A stretch of DNA of 64,000 bases from an uncultured Clostridia bacterium (lineage in GTDB: Bacteria > Bacillota > Clostridia > Christensenellales > CAMQZB01), in contig CAMQZB010000004.1 of the NCBI GenBank assembly GCA_947039455.1, forward strand, positions 39,990 to 103,989, in the 5' to 3' direction. Made by a program: the position numbers and the translations under genes. Shown one piece after another: positions 40,962 to 50,757 of this stretch (positions are counted from its first letter, which is position 1; each line of letters begins with the position of its first letter). Below the pieces are notes generated by a model. The model saw nothing but the letters and a program-made list of their open reading frames with translations. It was not told the origin of the DNA and did no database searches.

Positions 40962-41921
40962 ATGAATAAAAGTTCAAATGAAAATATGTATAATGAAAAA
41001 TTAATCAAACCATTTAGCGGTTGGTTGATGTTGTTGATAATCTTGGTTATTGACCTATTGTTGGGTGCGGTAATCTTTGTTGGGTTTGCAACGGACAACG
41101 TAGTGCTTTTTGGCGTGATGATTGGCGTAACAGTGGTGTTTACAATAATCATGCTTTGCGGTCTTAGCATAGTCAAGCCAAATGAAGCAATGGTGTGCTT
41201 GTTGTTTGGTAAATATTGTGGCACTGTAAAAACTGAAGGATTCTTTTTTATTAATCCATTTGTGTCAAACTTTAATCCAGGAAGAAAAATCATATTAAAT
41301 AAAGACGGAGTTGCGGTAGGCGTAGGTCCTAGAAAAATTTCTTTGAAAGCTATGACTCTTGATAATGGAAAGCAAAAAGTAAATGATTTTAACGGTAACC
41401 CTATTGAAATCGGAGTAATAGTAATTTGGCAAATCAAAGATACTGCACGTGCGGTTTTCAACGTTGAAAACTATAACGAATATGTATCAATTCAAGCGGA
41501 CGCTACAATTCGTAACATTGCAAGACAGTTTCCTTATGATATTCCAAATGGAAAAGATGACGAGCTGTCATTGCGTGGAAGTTCACTAGAAATTTCTCAA
41601 AAATTGTGTGATGAATTGCAAGAAAAATTGTTAGAAGCGGGCATTGAAATCGTTGATGCAAAAATTTCTCACCTTGCATATTCACAAGAAATCGCAGCGG
41701 CAATGTTGCAACGTCAACAAGCTCAAGCGATCGTTGACGCTCGCACAATCATTGTTGAAGGTGCTGTGGGAATGGTGCAACTTGCTATTGATAAGTTAAG
41801 CGAAGATAACATTATCGAACTTGACGACGAAAGAAAAGCACAAATGGTAACCAACCTTCTTGTGGTTCTTTGTAGCAATAAAGACGCACAACCAACCGTT
41901 AATAGCGGTAGTTTGTACTAA
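40962..41921 (+). CDS. SPFH/Band-7 domain membrane protein
   Basis: Two N-terminal TM; IVKPNEAMVCLLFGKYCGTVKTEGFFFINPF; SHLAYSQEIAAAMLQRQQAQAIVDAR. Confidence 0.92.
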   Translation: MNKSSNENMYNEKLIKPFSGWLMLLIILVIDLLLGAVIFVGFATDNVVLFGVMIGVTVVFTIIMLCGLSIVKPNEAMVCLLFGKYCGTVKTEGFFFINPFVSNFNPGRKIILNKDGVAVGVGPRKISLKAMTLDNGKQKVNDFNGNPIEIGVIVIWQIKDTARAVFNVENYNEYVSIQADATIRNIARQFPYDIPNGKDDELSLRGSSLEISQKLCDELQEKLLEAGIEIVDAKISHLAYSQEIAAAMLQRQQAQAIVDARTIIVEGAVGMVQLAIDKLSEDNIIELDDERKAQMVTNLLVVLCSNKDAQPTVNSGSLY

Positions 41922-41939
41922 GGTTGAAGGAGCTTGTAA

Positions 41940-42173
41940 ATGAAAGATAAAAAACAATTAATATTAAGAATAAATCACAACCTTTGGGAAGAGTTAACTC
42001 GAATTTCAGATGACGAATGTCGCTCTTTGAATGGTCAAATTGAGTATATTCTAACACAAGCAGTTAGAAACAAACGCACAAAAGAAAAAATTCTTGTTGA
42101 AACCCTAATTTCCGATTTATCGGAAAGTGACGCGGGAATCGTGATACGCAATCTTAACAACATGAACCTATAA
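41940..42173 (+). CDS. Arc-like ribbon-helix-helix protein
   Basis: KKQLILRINHNLWEELTRISDDECRSLNGQIEYILTQAVRNK. Confidence 0.8.
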   Translation: MKDKKQLILRINHNLWEELTRISDDECRSLNGQIEYILTQAVRNKRTKEKILVETLISDLSESDAGIVIRNLNNMNL

Positions 42174-42215
42174 ACCTTACATCGCAAAATAAAAACTTTT
42201 AGTTTGTTTTATTTT

Positions 42216-42249
42216 AAGCCTACTTGACATCAAATCAAGTAGGCTTTTT
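42216..42249 (+). terminator. Terminator
   Basis: aagcctacttgacatcaaatcaagtaggcttttt. Confidence 0.9.
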
Positions 42250-42322
42250 GCGTTTTATTATAACCATATGTCAAAACCCTAAACAAAAAAAACAACACAA
42301 ACTAAAAAATATATCACCCCCC

Positions 42323-42575
42323 AACTCAACATGTTCACCAGCCAAACCAGTCCGCAACTCCAACACGTCCACCAGCCAAACCAGTCCGCAACTCCAACAC
42401 GTCCACCAGCCCAACCAGTCCGCAACTCCAACACGTCCACCAGCCCAACCAGTCAGCAACTCAACATGTTCACCAGCCAAACCAGTCAGCAACTCCAACA
42501 TGTCCACCAGCCAAACCAGTCCACAACCCAACCAGTCCACAACCCAACCAGTCCACAAACCTAATCAGTCCACAA
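42323..42575. repeat. Intergenic tandem repeat: six 33-34 bp units followed by about three 16-17 bp units, C/A-rich
   Basis: Unit aactccaacacgtccaccagccaaaccagtccgc; then aacccaaccagtccac. Confidence 0.93.
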
Positions 42576-42654
42576 CACCATCAAATCCGCCAATCCAATA
42601 AACCCAAACCAACCCACAAACCTGTCCCATCGCCCAAAAAAAATACCCCCCAAA

Positions 42655-42730
42655 AAGGGTCAAGGGTTTCGACCCTTGTGAGGTTAAGGGCTCACAGCCC
42701 TTATGGAGTTTGAGGCAAAGCCTCATATAT
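42655..42730. repeat. GC-rich multi-hairpin repeat related to those at 20087-20420
   Basis: aagggtcaagggtttcgacccttgtgaggttaagggctcacagcccttatggagtttgaggcaaagcctca. Confidence 0.8.
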
Positions 42731-42789
42731 CTAACGAACCAACCAAAACATCACAGCAATTACCCTCCCAACCAAAACACAAAACACAA

Positions 42790-42822
42790 AAAAAGACATA
42801 TCAAAAAATGATATGTCTTTTA
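42790..42822 (-). terminator. Terminator of ptsP/ptsI-like gene
   Basis: aaaaagacatatcaaaaaatgatatgtctttt. Confidence 0.75.
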
Positions 42823-42872
42823 AAATTCACAAAAAGAATATAAGCGTAATAGCTAATATAAAACCCGTGAGA

Positions 42873-44513
42873 TTATTTAGTTTTAGTTGTGCAGTTGATG
42901 ATGGTTTTCTTTAAGTTAAGAATCTTTGAAGGAGAAACTGATAATTCGTCAATACCGATACTCATATAGAAATCGGTAAGTTCTAAGTCGCCAGCGCTTT
43001 CGCCACAGATACCGCACCAAATGCCGTTCTCACGAGCAGAAATAGCAGTAAGTTCAATCATTTTAAGAACAGCTTCATTTCTTGAATCAAAAAGTTTTTC
43101 AACGTTAGTATTCATACGATCAACAGCAAGAGTGTATTGAGTAAGATCGTTAGTGCCGATAGAGAAGAAAGAAACTTCTTTAGCAAGTTTGTCCGCGATC
43201 ATAACTGAAGCTGGAGTTTCGATCATAACGCCAAGTTCCAAATCTTCTTTAAAAGGAACACCTTCTTCTTTTAATTGAGTTTTGATGTATTCTAAAAGGC
43301 GTTTTGCGTCTTGAAGTTGAGATAAATGAGAAACCATAGGGAACATGATAGACATGTTTCCGTAATGTGAAGCACGAAGCAACGCACGTAGTTGAGTTTC
43401 AAAAATCTTAGGTTCATTTAAGCAAATTCTGATGGCACGGTAACCAAGAGCAGGATTTTCTTCGTCAGGAATACCGAAATAAGAAGCCTGTTTGTCAGCA
43501 CCAAGATCAAGGGTTCTGATGATAACGTTCAAAGGGCTTAAACGCTGAACAACTTCCTTGTATATTTCAAATTGCTCATCTTCAGTAGGGAATTTATCAG
43601 ACTCAAGGTAAATAAACTCACTTCTAAACAAACCAACGCAGTCCGCATCGTTGTTAAGAACTTCGTCGATATCAGAAAGAGAGCCGATGTTAGCACCGAC
43701 TTTAACGCCGTGCCCGTCTTTAGTTATGGCTTTTTTGCCGATGTATTCTTTCAAGCCTTCTTTCACAGAGTTTTGACGAGCGATCATGTCGTTGTAGTTT
43801 GCTAGGATAGTGCTAGTAGGGTCGATAACGATTTTACCAGTGTCACCATCAATAGCAATTTTTCCGTCAAGAGGAATATCTTCAAAAGCCTCACGAAGAT
43901 TTACAACTGCAGGAATACCCATAGTACGAGCAAGAATAGCAGAGTGAGAAGTGTTTGAACCGAATTTAGTAACAAACCCAACCACGTTGTTTTTATCAAG
44001 TTTAACCGTTTCAGAAGGAAGAAGATCTTCCGCAACAACGATAAGTTTCCCAGTAAGAGACAAGTCGGTTTCCTTAATGCCTTTCAAAATTTTCAAAATC
44101 CTGTTGGAAATATCCATAATGTCAGCAGATCTAGCGCTCATATAAGGATCGTCCATAGCAAGGAACATGTCTGCGATCATGTTTCTAACAGTGAAAACAG
44201 CAAATTCAGCATTTTTATGGTCATTAATCATTTCAATGCAACCGTCACAAAAATCAGGATCGTCCACAAGCATTTTGTGAACTTCAAATACTTGGGCAGT
44301 GTTGTAGTCGGCAACAAGGGCATGTTGGTAAAGCTTGTCAAGTTGAGTTATAGCCTCAAGTTTAGCATGAGTAAAACGATCAAGCTCTTTTTCGATATCA
44401 GTGATGACGGTATCCTCCACAGATAAATCGTGTTTGATCATGTAGTAAATATCACCAACTGCAACGCCTTGAGAAGCGCCTCTTCCGTTTAATATTCTCA
44501 TAATTCCCTCCAA
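42873..44513 (-). CDS. ptsI: Phosphoenolpyruvate-protein phosphotransferase (PTS Enzyme I)
   Basis: GFVTKFGSNTSHSAILARTMGIPAVV; GLFRSEFIYLE; GYRAIRICL; FSIGTNDLTQYTLAVDRMN; CGICGESAGD. Confidence 0.97.
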   Translation of the reverse strand: MEGIMRILNGRGASQGVAVGDIYYMIKHDLSVEDTVITDIEKELDRFTHAKLEAITQLDKLYQHALVADYNTAQVFEVHKMLVDDPDFCDGCIEMINDHKNAEFAVFTVRNMIADMFLAMDDPYMSARSADIMDISNRILKILKGIKETDLSLTGKLIVVAEDLLPSETVKLDKNNVVGFVTKFGSNTSHSAILARTMGIPAVVNLREAFEDIPLDGKIAIDGDTGKIVIDPTSTILANYNDMIARQNSVKEGLKEYIGKKAITKDGHGVKVGANIGSLSDIDEVLNNDADCVGLFRSEFIYLESDKFPTEDEQFEIYKEVVQRLSPLNVIIRTLDLGADKQASYFGIPDEENPALGYRAIRICLNEPKIFETQLRALLRASHYGNMSIMFPMVSHLSQLQDAKRLLEYIKTQLKEEGVPFKEDLELGVMIETPASVMIADKLAKEVSFFSIGTNDLTQYTLAVDRMNTNVEKLFDSRNEAVLKMIELTAISARENGIWCGICGESAGDLELTDFYMSIGIDELSVSPSKILNLKKTIINCTTKTK

Positions 44514-44780
44514 ATAATTTTTATAAAAGTTCTATTGTAGTAATTGTATAATCTATTAGCGTTATTGTCAATAGTTTTATAGGTGAAAATTATCGAAAAA
44601 TGTGTAATCTTTGTTGAAACTCATATTAAACTATTGTAATACTTGACAAACCGTGCTAAATTGCATACATTATTATAGTAAAGTAAAAAACAAATACAAA
44701 TCAGGCTAAAATTTGCTTAGGCGAAAATTAGCAAAAATACAAGAAAAGTAAAAGAAATTACAGATACAAGGAGAGTTTTT

Positions 44781-45053
44781 ATGTTAAGTGAAAAAATATT
44801 AGTAAGTAATAAGTCGGGGTTACATGCCCGTCCAGCAATGGCATTCGTTCAAACTGCATTGAAGTTTCAATCAGAAATCACATTTTGCAAAACTACAAAT
44901 CCAGAAATAATAAAAAAGGCTAAATCAGTGATTGCGGTTATGTCCGTTGCTGCTAAGTTTGGGGATGAGATTGAAATATTCGCAGAAGGTGTTGACGAGA
45001 AAGAAGCTGTTGCTGCACTGGTTGAATTAATTAAATCAGGTTGTGGAGAATAG
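44781..45053 (+). CDS. HPr-family phosphocarrier protein
   Basis: SNKSGLHARPAMAFVQTA (active-site His); KKAKSVIAVMSVAAKFGDEIEI. Confidence 0.95.
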   Translation: MLSEKILVSNKSGLHARPAMAFVQTALKFQSEITFCKTTNPEIIKKAKSVIAVMSVAAKFGDEIEIFAEGVDEKEAVAALVELIKSGCGE

Positions 45054-45071
45054 TCTAGGGTTTAAAAAATT

Positions 45072-45818
45072 ATGAATAGACATAAAGCGATAAAAATAAT
45101 AAAAGAGGACAACAATACTGCTGTCCTCTTTGTTCATGGCTTTTTAGAAAGCCCCTGTCAGTTTGAGGATTTCATTGAAATATCAAAGGAAAAGCATACT
45201 GTGTTTAACGTTCTTCTTCATGGACATGGTGGATCTGCGAAAAACTTTAAATCAAGTAATATAAAATCATGGGTCGAAAGTGTAGATGTTTTTTTAGAAG
45301 AGCTTAGAGCGATGGGGAAAAAAGTATTTATTGTGACCCACTCTATGGGCGGATTAATAGCATTGCAGTTGCAAGAAAAATATGCTGATATAATAGTGGG
45401 TATGTTTTTAATTAGCGTACCACTTAGAATTTGGTGTAGGTTCAGTGGTGTGTTTAATGGAGCAAAGATTGTGTTTTCCAAAAAGAAAAACGACCCGAAA
45501 TTAACAGCAGGGAGAAACGTTCACAGTGTGGAAGTTTCTAATATTTTTCAGTATGTTTATTACGTTCCAAAACTTTTTGAGCTTTTAAAGTTTTCAAGGA
45601 TAAGTCGAAGAAATGTGGAAAAAGTGTCCGTTCCTACAACGTTAGTCAGCTCGAAATTTGACGAATATGTTTCAATAAGGTCAAATAAATTCTTTTTGAG
45701 CATGAATAATGTGGATAAACTATACCTTAATAAATCCGCACACTTTTATTTTCAAGAAACAGATAGGCAAATAATGTTGGATTTGTTTAAAGAAAAATTG
45801 AAAGTATTTGAAAAATAG
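45072..45818 (+). CDS. Alpha/beta hydrolase (serine aminopeptidase-like)
   Basis: NNTAVLFVHGFLESPCQFEDF; VTHSMGGLIALQL. Confidence 0.88.
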   Translation: MNRHKAIKIIKEDNNTAVLFVHGFLESPCQFEDFIEISKEKHTVFNVLLHGHGGSAKNFKSSNIKSWVESVDVFLEELRAMGKKVFIVTHSMGGLIALQLQEKYADIIVGMFLISVPLRIWCRFSGVFNGAKIVFSKKKNDPKLTAGRNVHSVEVSNIFQYVYYVPKLFELLKFSRISRRNVEKVSVPTTLVSSKFDEYVSIRSNKFFLSMNNVDKLYLNKSAHFYFQETDRQIMLDLFKEKLKVFEK

Positions 45819-45884
45819 TGAAATTCCGTATACATAAAACTGTGTTTTAGTGTATTATAATAAGAGAAAAGCAATATAGTATCA

Positions 45885-46075
45885 AGAAAAACGTTCTTTT
45901 AGGCCGTTTCGCCTTGATTGAAAAGGGAATACAGTTAAATTCTGTAACTGCCACTGCAACTGTAATTAGTTAGCAATAGCCCATATCCACTGAAATTGTA
46001 TAGCAATTTTGGGAAGGGGTGCTGTTGTGTTAGTAACTATAAGTCAGGAGACCTGCTTTATTGCCACATAGCATT
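45885..46075 (+). ncRNA. Cobalamin (AdoCbl/B12) riboswitch
   Basis: Conserved segments aaaagggaat, gccactgcaactgtaa (B12-box region), gggaagg, agtcaggagacctgc; followed by terminator and ECF cluster. Confidence 0.92.
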
Positions 46076-46216
46076 TTCGGTGGAAATGTGCAAATGTATT
46101 GAATGTGGTTTAGATTATGATAGTTATTTAACGCAAAAAAGCAATGAATCGTTGCGAATTTTGTGGTTTTATGAGCTAGTTATGAATATGAAATCTACTA
46201 ACAATATATAAATGCA

Positions 46217-46250
46217 AGAATCATCGTGTTTTAGGGTGGTTCTTTTTTTT
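46217..46250 (+). terminator. Expression-platform terminator of the cobalamin riboswitch
   Basis: agaatcatcgtgttttagggtggttcttttttttt about 70 nt upstream of the first gene. Confidence 0.8.
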
Positions 46251-46318
46251 TGGTGAAAAATCCAAAAAGATACTGAATGTAGGAAATGGAAAAATATTAG
46301 TTTAGGAGATTTTGAATT

Positions 46319-49300
46319 ATGAGAAAAGTTAGTAAAAGAGTATTAAGTGTAGCGCTTGCAATGGTGCTTGTGATAGGGTTTGTGTTCACGGGAATGCCAG
46401 CTTTTGATTTTACGGTATTTGCAAGTGAGCTTCCAGCCATTGATCCAACTACTGGAATTTTGAACGTTGAAAACACGAACAAAGACATGGTTTTAATAAA
46501 AGTAAATTTCGCTCACAACGGACAACCGTTAGAAGGAGCAGAGGCAGGTTATATTTTCGCGGAACAAAAAGAGTTTGTTGAGTGGTTTGATTTAAAAGCC
46601 TATGGATTAGGTGCGTTAAATCAATATAAAACAGTGAACGGTGTGGAGGTTTTAATAAAAAGACCTACAGCATTGCATGCAATAATTATGTTACATGAAA
46701 ACGAGTTGGTGAACAACCAACATGGCGTTCCTGAATCAGAATTAAAAACATTAGATGACTTTTTCCAAATCGAAAATGGCGTAATAACTAAATTTTGGGG
46801 AAATGCAACTTCATCAACAGCTTTGCTGATAAACGATACTTTCCCATGTGTGGAAGGCGGAGAAAAAGCAACCCCTGACAAAATTTTATTAGAAGATAAC
46901 TTAGTTTTAACTGTAGGAACTTTCAATAATAATTCATTTAAAGAAACAGGTGAGTTCTTGTATTTTAATAGCAATAATAATACGGTTATTGAAGCTGGAA
47001 CTGCAACTGAATTTAATTTACAAGGCACAAAAATTTCGGAAGTAATGGTAAATGGAAGTGCAAGCAAAACGGGGGACGATCTTTTACCAAATGTTTGGGA
47101 GAGATTGACCATTGGTTACGCAACGCAAATTGACATGGCTCATGGAACTTTTGTGGAAATCAAAGCTAAAGACATTGATACGGTAAATAGCACGGTATCA
47201 GTGAAAATTCCTACTGCTGGGTACTATTATATAATGGCATATGACAAAAACCACGGAAAAGATAACGCAGTTTTCGCTCCAGCAGTAATTCCTATCCAAG
47301 TAATGGGAGAAGCGGATTTTGCTATAGCTAAAGCAAGAACACTTCGAGAAAGTCAAATTAGAAGCGAGTTCCGTGATAATGTAGACTACCAAGAAAATTT
47401 ATATACAGCTACGGAATTTTCTAAATTAATAAAAGCAAGAGACAATGCAATTAATTCTTTGAGATATGAAAATACAGTGGAAAGCATAATGGCTGTTACC
47501 CCTGACTACCCAATTTATCCAACGGTTATGACAATAGTTCAACAGGCTGAAATAGCACAAGCAAAAACTGTTAAAATAGCGGAAGTTCAAGGAAAATTTC
47601 AAACTGACTATAGTGTTTCTGAGTATACGGACAAGAATTTTCGAATTATTATGAATGAAAAAGCCACAATCGTAGATGAGATACAAGATATAAAAAACAT
47701 TGAAGATGTTGCGATATTTATTCCAAAATATCCAACCGCAATAAGTAAATTGCCATTAACTATTAATAGAGAAGAAAAAGACGCTATGAAGAAAGAAGTA
47801 GCGGATTATTTAGATATAACGGAATATAGAGCATCAGACAAAGCTGAAATAGCAGAAATAATTGCAAGTGCGGAAAACTTTATTGACGCCACTGCAACGG
47901 AAAACCGTACTGCTAATGTTGGAAATGTGAAAAAAGTATTTGATAAAGTAGATGAAACAAAAACTTTGTTGTTTGGTATTGAAACGGATTATGACCTAAC
48001 GCAAATTGAAAATGGTTGGGTGAATTTCCGTGGTAATAGCGAAAACATGGCTGTTGTTGATTATGATTTTTCAACAAGTGAAAAGGAAAGCGAATTGCTT
48101 TGGAAAAAGAAATATGGGTCATGGATGGGCGGATCTCCAAGTGTGCAAATTATAGTAGACGATGCCTTGATTTTTGTATCTTCAAAAACTATTATTAAGC
48201 TTGACTTGCTAACGGGCGAGCCTGTTAGAAACGAAAAGGGTGAAGCTGTGGAAGGAACTATGGTGGAAAGTTCAAACTGGGGCTACACTCCACCGATTTA
48301 TGCTCGTGGCATGATAATTTGCGGATTAGCTAACGGCACGGTGCAAGCGTTTGATGCGGAAACACTGGAGTCGCTTTGGGTTTATACTGATCCACTTGGG
48401 GGACAATCTTTGACACCAATTGCTTATTCTGACGGAAATATCTATACTGGGTTTTGGAACTTGGAAGAAGGCGACGCTAACTATGTTTGTATAAATATTG
48501 AAGATGAAAACAAAAATAGCACTAACGAAGAAAAGATTGCAACATGGAGCCACACAAACAAAGGCGGTTACTATTGGACTGGCGCACTTGTTGTTGGCGA
48601 CTATCTAGTTGTTGGTTCGGACAACGGAGAAAGGGAGTTTGCGGAAGAAGATATCAATGCAAATTCAACATTATTTGTGTTTAATAAATACACAGGAGCG
48701 GTGGAACATAGCTATCAAATCAGCGGTGACCAACGTTCAGGAATAGCATACGAAAGTGGCAATATATATTTCACCACAAAAAACGGATATATACACAAAG
48801 GCGCAATAAATGAAAACACGGGAGCGATTACAAACCTAAAATCAGTAAAAGCACCATTTGGATCAGAGCTTACAAGCACGCCAGTAGTTTTTGACGGAAG
48901 AATGTATCTAGGTGGCGGTTCAGGAGTGGGAAGTGGCGGTGCTGTGATGGTGCTAGATGCCAATAACCTAACGGAAATTTACCGTGCAAGTATGCCCGGT
49001 TACGGACAAGGTTCAATCTTGCTGTCAACTGTGGATTATAAAAAACCAGGTGACGATGTTTATATCTATTCCACATACAATTCATACCCAGGCGGTATTT
49101 CAATGCTAGTTGACAACAAAAATATAACAAGCAATGAAAAATCTGAAATGGTGGATATATACATACCAGAAAGTGCAGATCAAAACTATGGAATAACAAG
49201 TATTATTGGAAGCGGCAATGGAGTTTTATATTACAAAAACGACTCAGGAAACGTATTTGCCGTAGGTAATAAAACGGCTAACTCAGATGTTGGTGAAGTA

Positions 49301-49771
49301 ATTCCAATTAAAGAAAACCACATTGTTTTAAGTTCTATCATGGCTGAAATGAAGTCAAATGGAATGAAAATCGTAACTGCAGACCTGTCAGCGGTGGGGT
49401 ATATAACAAGAGATATTCTGGAAATGCAACAAAAAACAGGTAAAGATTTAGTATTGAAATTTAAACAAGGACAAGTTTTGATAACTGCAGAAATGGCGAA
49501 AAGCATAGATTATGAAGAAGTAAATTATGACTTTGACCAATTAATTCAGCTGTTTGGGGCGGACATTGCCATTGATACAGTTCCAATTCCAATGCCAGAA
49601 AAAACGGAAGTTGAGGCAACTCATGAAGAGTATATAAATACAAAATTAATCAATATTACGCTAATAACTCTAGCGGTTGCAGCAGGAGCTGGTGTGGTTG
49701 CCACAGCAACAGTATTGACAATACAAAAAAAACGTAGAAAAGTATCAAATATAGATAAGAACAAAAATTAA
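46319..49771 (+). CDS. Large surface protein: signal peptide, unknown N-terminal region, PQQ-like beta-propeller, C-terminal TM/KR anchor
   Basis: Signal peptide MRKVSKRVLSVALAMVLVIGFVFTG; blade-like repeats (SPSVQIIVDDALIFVSSKTIIKLDLLTGE, PPIYARGMIICGLANGTVQAFDAETLESLWVY, TPIAYSDGNIYTGFWN); C-term LITLAVAAGAGVVATATVLTIQKKRRK. Confidence 0.75.
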   Translation: MRKVSKRVLSVALAMVLVIGFVFTGMPAFDFTVFASELPAIDPTTGILNVENTNKDMVLIKVNFAHNGQPLEGAEAGYIFAEQKEFVEWFDLKAYGLGALNQYKTVNGVEVLIKRPTALHAIIMLHENELVNNQHGVPESELKTLDDFFQIENGVITKFWGNATSSTALLINDTFPCVEGGEKATPDKILLEDNLVLTVGTFNNNSFKETGEFLYFNSNNNTVIEAGTATEFNLQGTKISEVMVNGSASKTGDDLLPNVWERLTIGYATQIDMAHGTFVEIKAKDIDTVNSTVSVKIPTAGYYYIMAYDKNHGKDNAVFAPAVIPIQVMGEADFAIAKARTLRESQIRSEFRDNVDYQENLYTATEFSKLIKARDNAINSLRYENTVESIMAVTPDYPIYPTVMTIVQQAEIAQAKTVKIAEVQGKFQTDYSVSEYTDKNFRIIMNEKATIVDEIQDIKNIEDVAIFIPKYPTAISKLPLTINREEKDAMKKEVADYLDITEYRASDKAEIAEIIASAENFIDATATENRTANVGNVKKVFDKVDETKTLLFGIETDYDLTQIENGWVNFRGNSENMAVVDYDFSTSEKESELLWKKKYGSWMGGSPSVQIIVDDALIFVSSKTIIKLDLLTGEPVRNEKGEAVEGTMVESSNWGYTPPIYARGMIICGLANGTVQAFDAETLESLWVYTDPLGGQSLTPIAYSDGNIYTGFWNLEEGDANYVCINIEDENKNSTNEEKIATWSHTNKGGYYWTGALVVGDYLVVGSDNGEREFAEEDINANSTLFVFNKYTGAVEHSYQISGDQRSGIAYESGNIYFTTKNGYIHKGAINENTGAITNLKSVKAPFGSELTSTPVVFDGRMYLGGGSGVGSGGAVMVLDANNLTEIYRASMPGYGQGSILLSTVDYKKPGDDVYIYSTYNSYPGGISMLVDNKNITSNEKSEMVDIYIPESADQNYGITSIIGSGNGVLYYKNDSGNVFAVGNKTANSDVGEVIPIKENHIVLSSIMAEMKSNGMKIVTADLSAVGYITRDILEMQQKTGKDLVLKFKQGQVLITAEMAKSIDYEEVNYDFDQLIQLFGADIAIDTVPIPMPEKTEVEATHEEYINTKLINITLITLAVAAGAGVVATATVLTIQKKRRKVSNIDKNKN

Positions 49772-49828
49772 TTGTTCATATATAAAATAGATTAATAAAA
49801 AGTTGATGATCGCATTGTGGAGGAAATA

Positions 49829-50749
49829 ATGAACAAAAAAATATTAAGTATAGCGTTATCCCTTATTTTGATGCTAGCAGTATTTACAGGCTGTGTTGCT
49901 GGGGAATCGGATATAAATAAAGACGAAAACAATGGTGATTTACATGACATAATAGAAACGCCCGTTGTCCCAACTTCTGAACCTACTGCTGAACCTATAA
50001 CTACTAAAGCTCCAACGGGTGGCGGTGGCGGTTCTGGTGGCGGTGGAAGCGGTGGAAGTGGCGGAGGTGGAACTACTCCAGAATTGCCAGAAATAACTAT
50101 TACAATGTCTCTAGAAGCCTTCACTATCGGTTTAGGATATATCATAGAACCAATGTCAGTTACTCTGCCAAAAGGCAAAACCCATACAGCAAAAGAAGCA
50201 CTATTTCAATTTTTTAAAGCTAATGGCGTAACACCAGAAGGCAACGATGACAACGATTACGGTACATACTATATGTCGTCAATTTCAAGTGATAACATAA
50301 ATAAAAGCGGATGTAAAATACCCCAACTATTACTTGACAAAGGTGTTGTGGACCTAGGTTCAGACGCGCTAGAAAAATCATTAGGGCAAGGTGATTATTC
50401 AATCGGCTCAGGGTGGATGTATTCAGTGGACAACAATTTCCCTAGCAAAGGTTTTGCGGATTACCAAATTAATGACGGTGATGTTATGAGAATTCAGTTC
50501 ACAACAGCCTTAGGCTGTGACCTAGTGGGAAGGGGTTTTGTGGAAGGTGACGGACGGTTTTTCGGAAATGCAGGAGATAAAACCGCACTAACTAAATTAG
50601 TGGGAAAAATCAACAGCGAAAACAACATAACAATAAAAAACAGCAACGAATATATAACAGCAATAGAGGTTTTACAGGAACTTAACACATCAGTTGAATC
50701 CGTTGAAACTACTTATAATAATTTAAAAACACAATACGAGAAGAAATAG
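49829..50749 (+). CDS. Lipoprotein with Gly/Ser linker and DUF4430 (transcobalamin-like C-terminal) domain (ORF track start 49817)
   Basis: MNKKILSIALSLILMLAVFTGC lipobox; GGGGGSGGGGSGGSGGGG linker; SGWMYSVDNNFPSKGFADYQINDGDVMRIQFTT. Confidence 0.85.
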   Translation: MNKKILSIALSLILMLAVFTGCVAGESDINKDENNGDLHDIIETPVVPTSEPTAEPITTKAPTGGGGGSGGGGSGGSGGGGTTPELPEITITMSLEAFTIGLGYIIEPMSVTLPKGKTHTAKEALFQFFKANGVTPEGNDDNDYGTYYMSSISSDNINKSGCKIPQLLLDKGVVDLGSDALEKSLGQGDYSIGSGWMYSVDNNFPSKGFADYQINDGDVMRIQFTTALGCDLVGRGFVEGDGRFFGNAGDKTALTKLVGKINSENNITIKNSNEYITAIEVLQELNTSVESVETTYNNLKTQYEKK

Positions 50750-50757
50750 GTAAATTT

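Noticed and set aside
41940-42173. Antitoxin of a toxin-antitoxin pair
   Set aside because: RHH fold fits, but the only partner is an SPFH protein; no toxin-like ORF adjacent
42323-42575. CRISPR array
   Set aside because: Units of 33-34 bp are contiguous near-identical repeats with no unique spacers and no cas genes in the window
42224-42601. Pro/Gln/Ser-rich proteins on + (42224, 42331) and Trp/Gly-rich protein on - (42271)
   Set aside because: C/A-only composition lacks stop codons in several frames; repeat period is not a multiple of 3; no RBS support
45996-46211. 71-aa ORF after hydrolase
   Set aside because: Lies within the cobalamin riboswitch aptamer and linker
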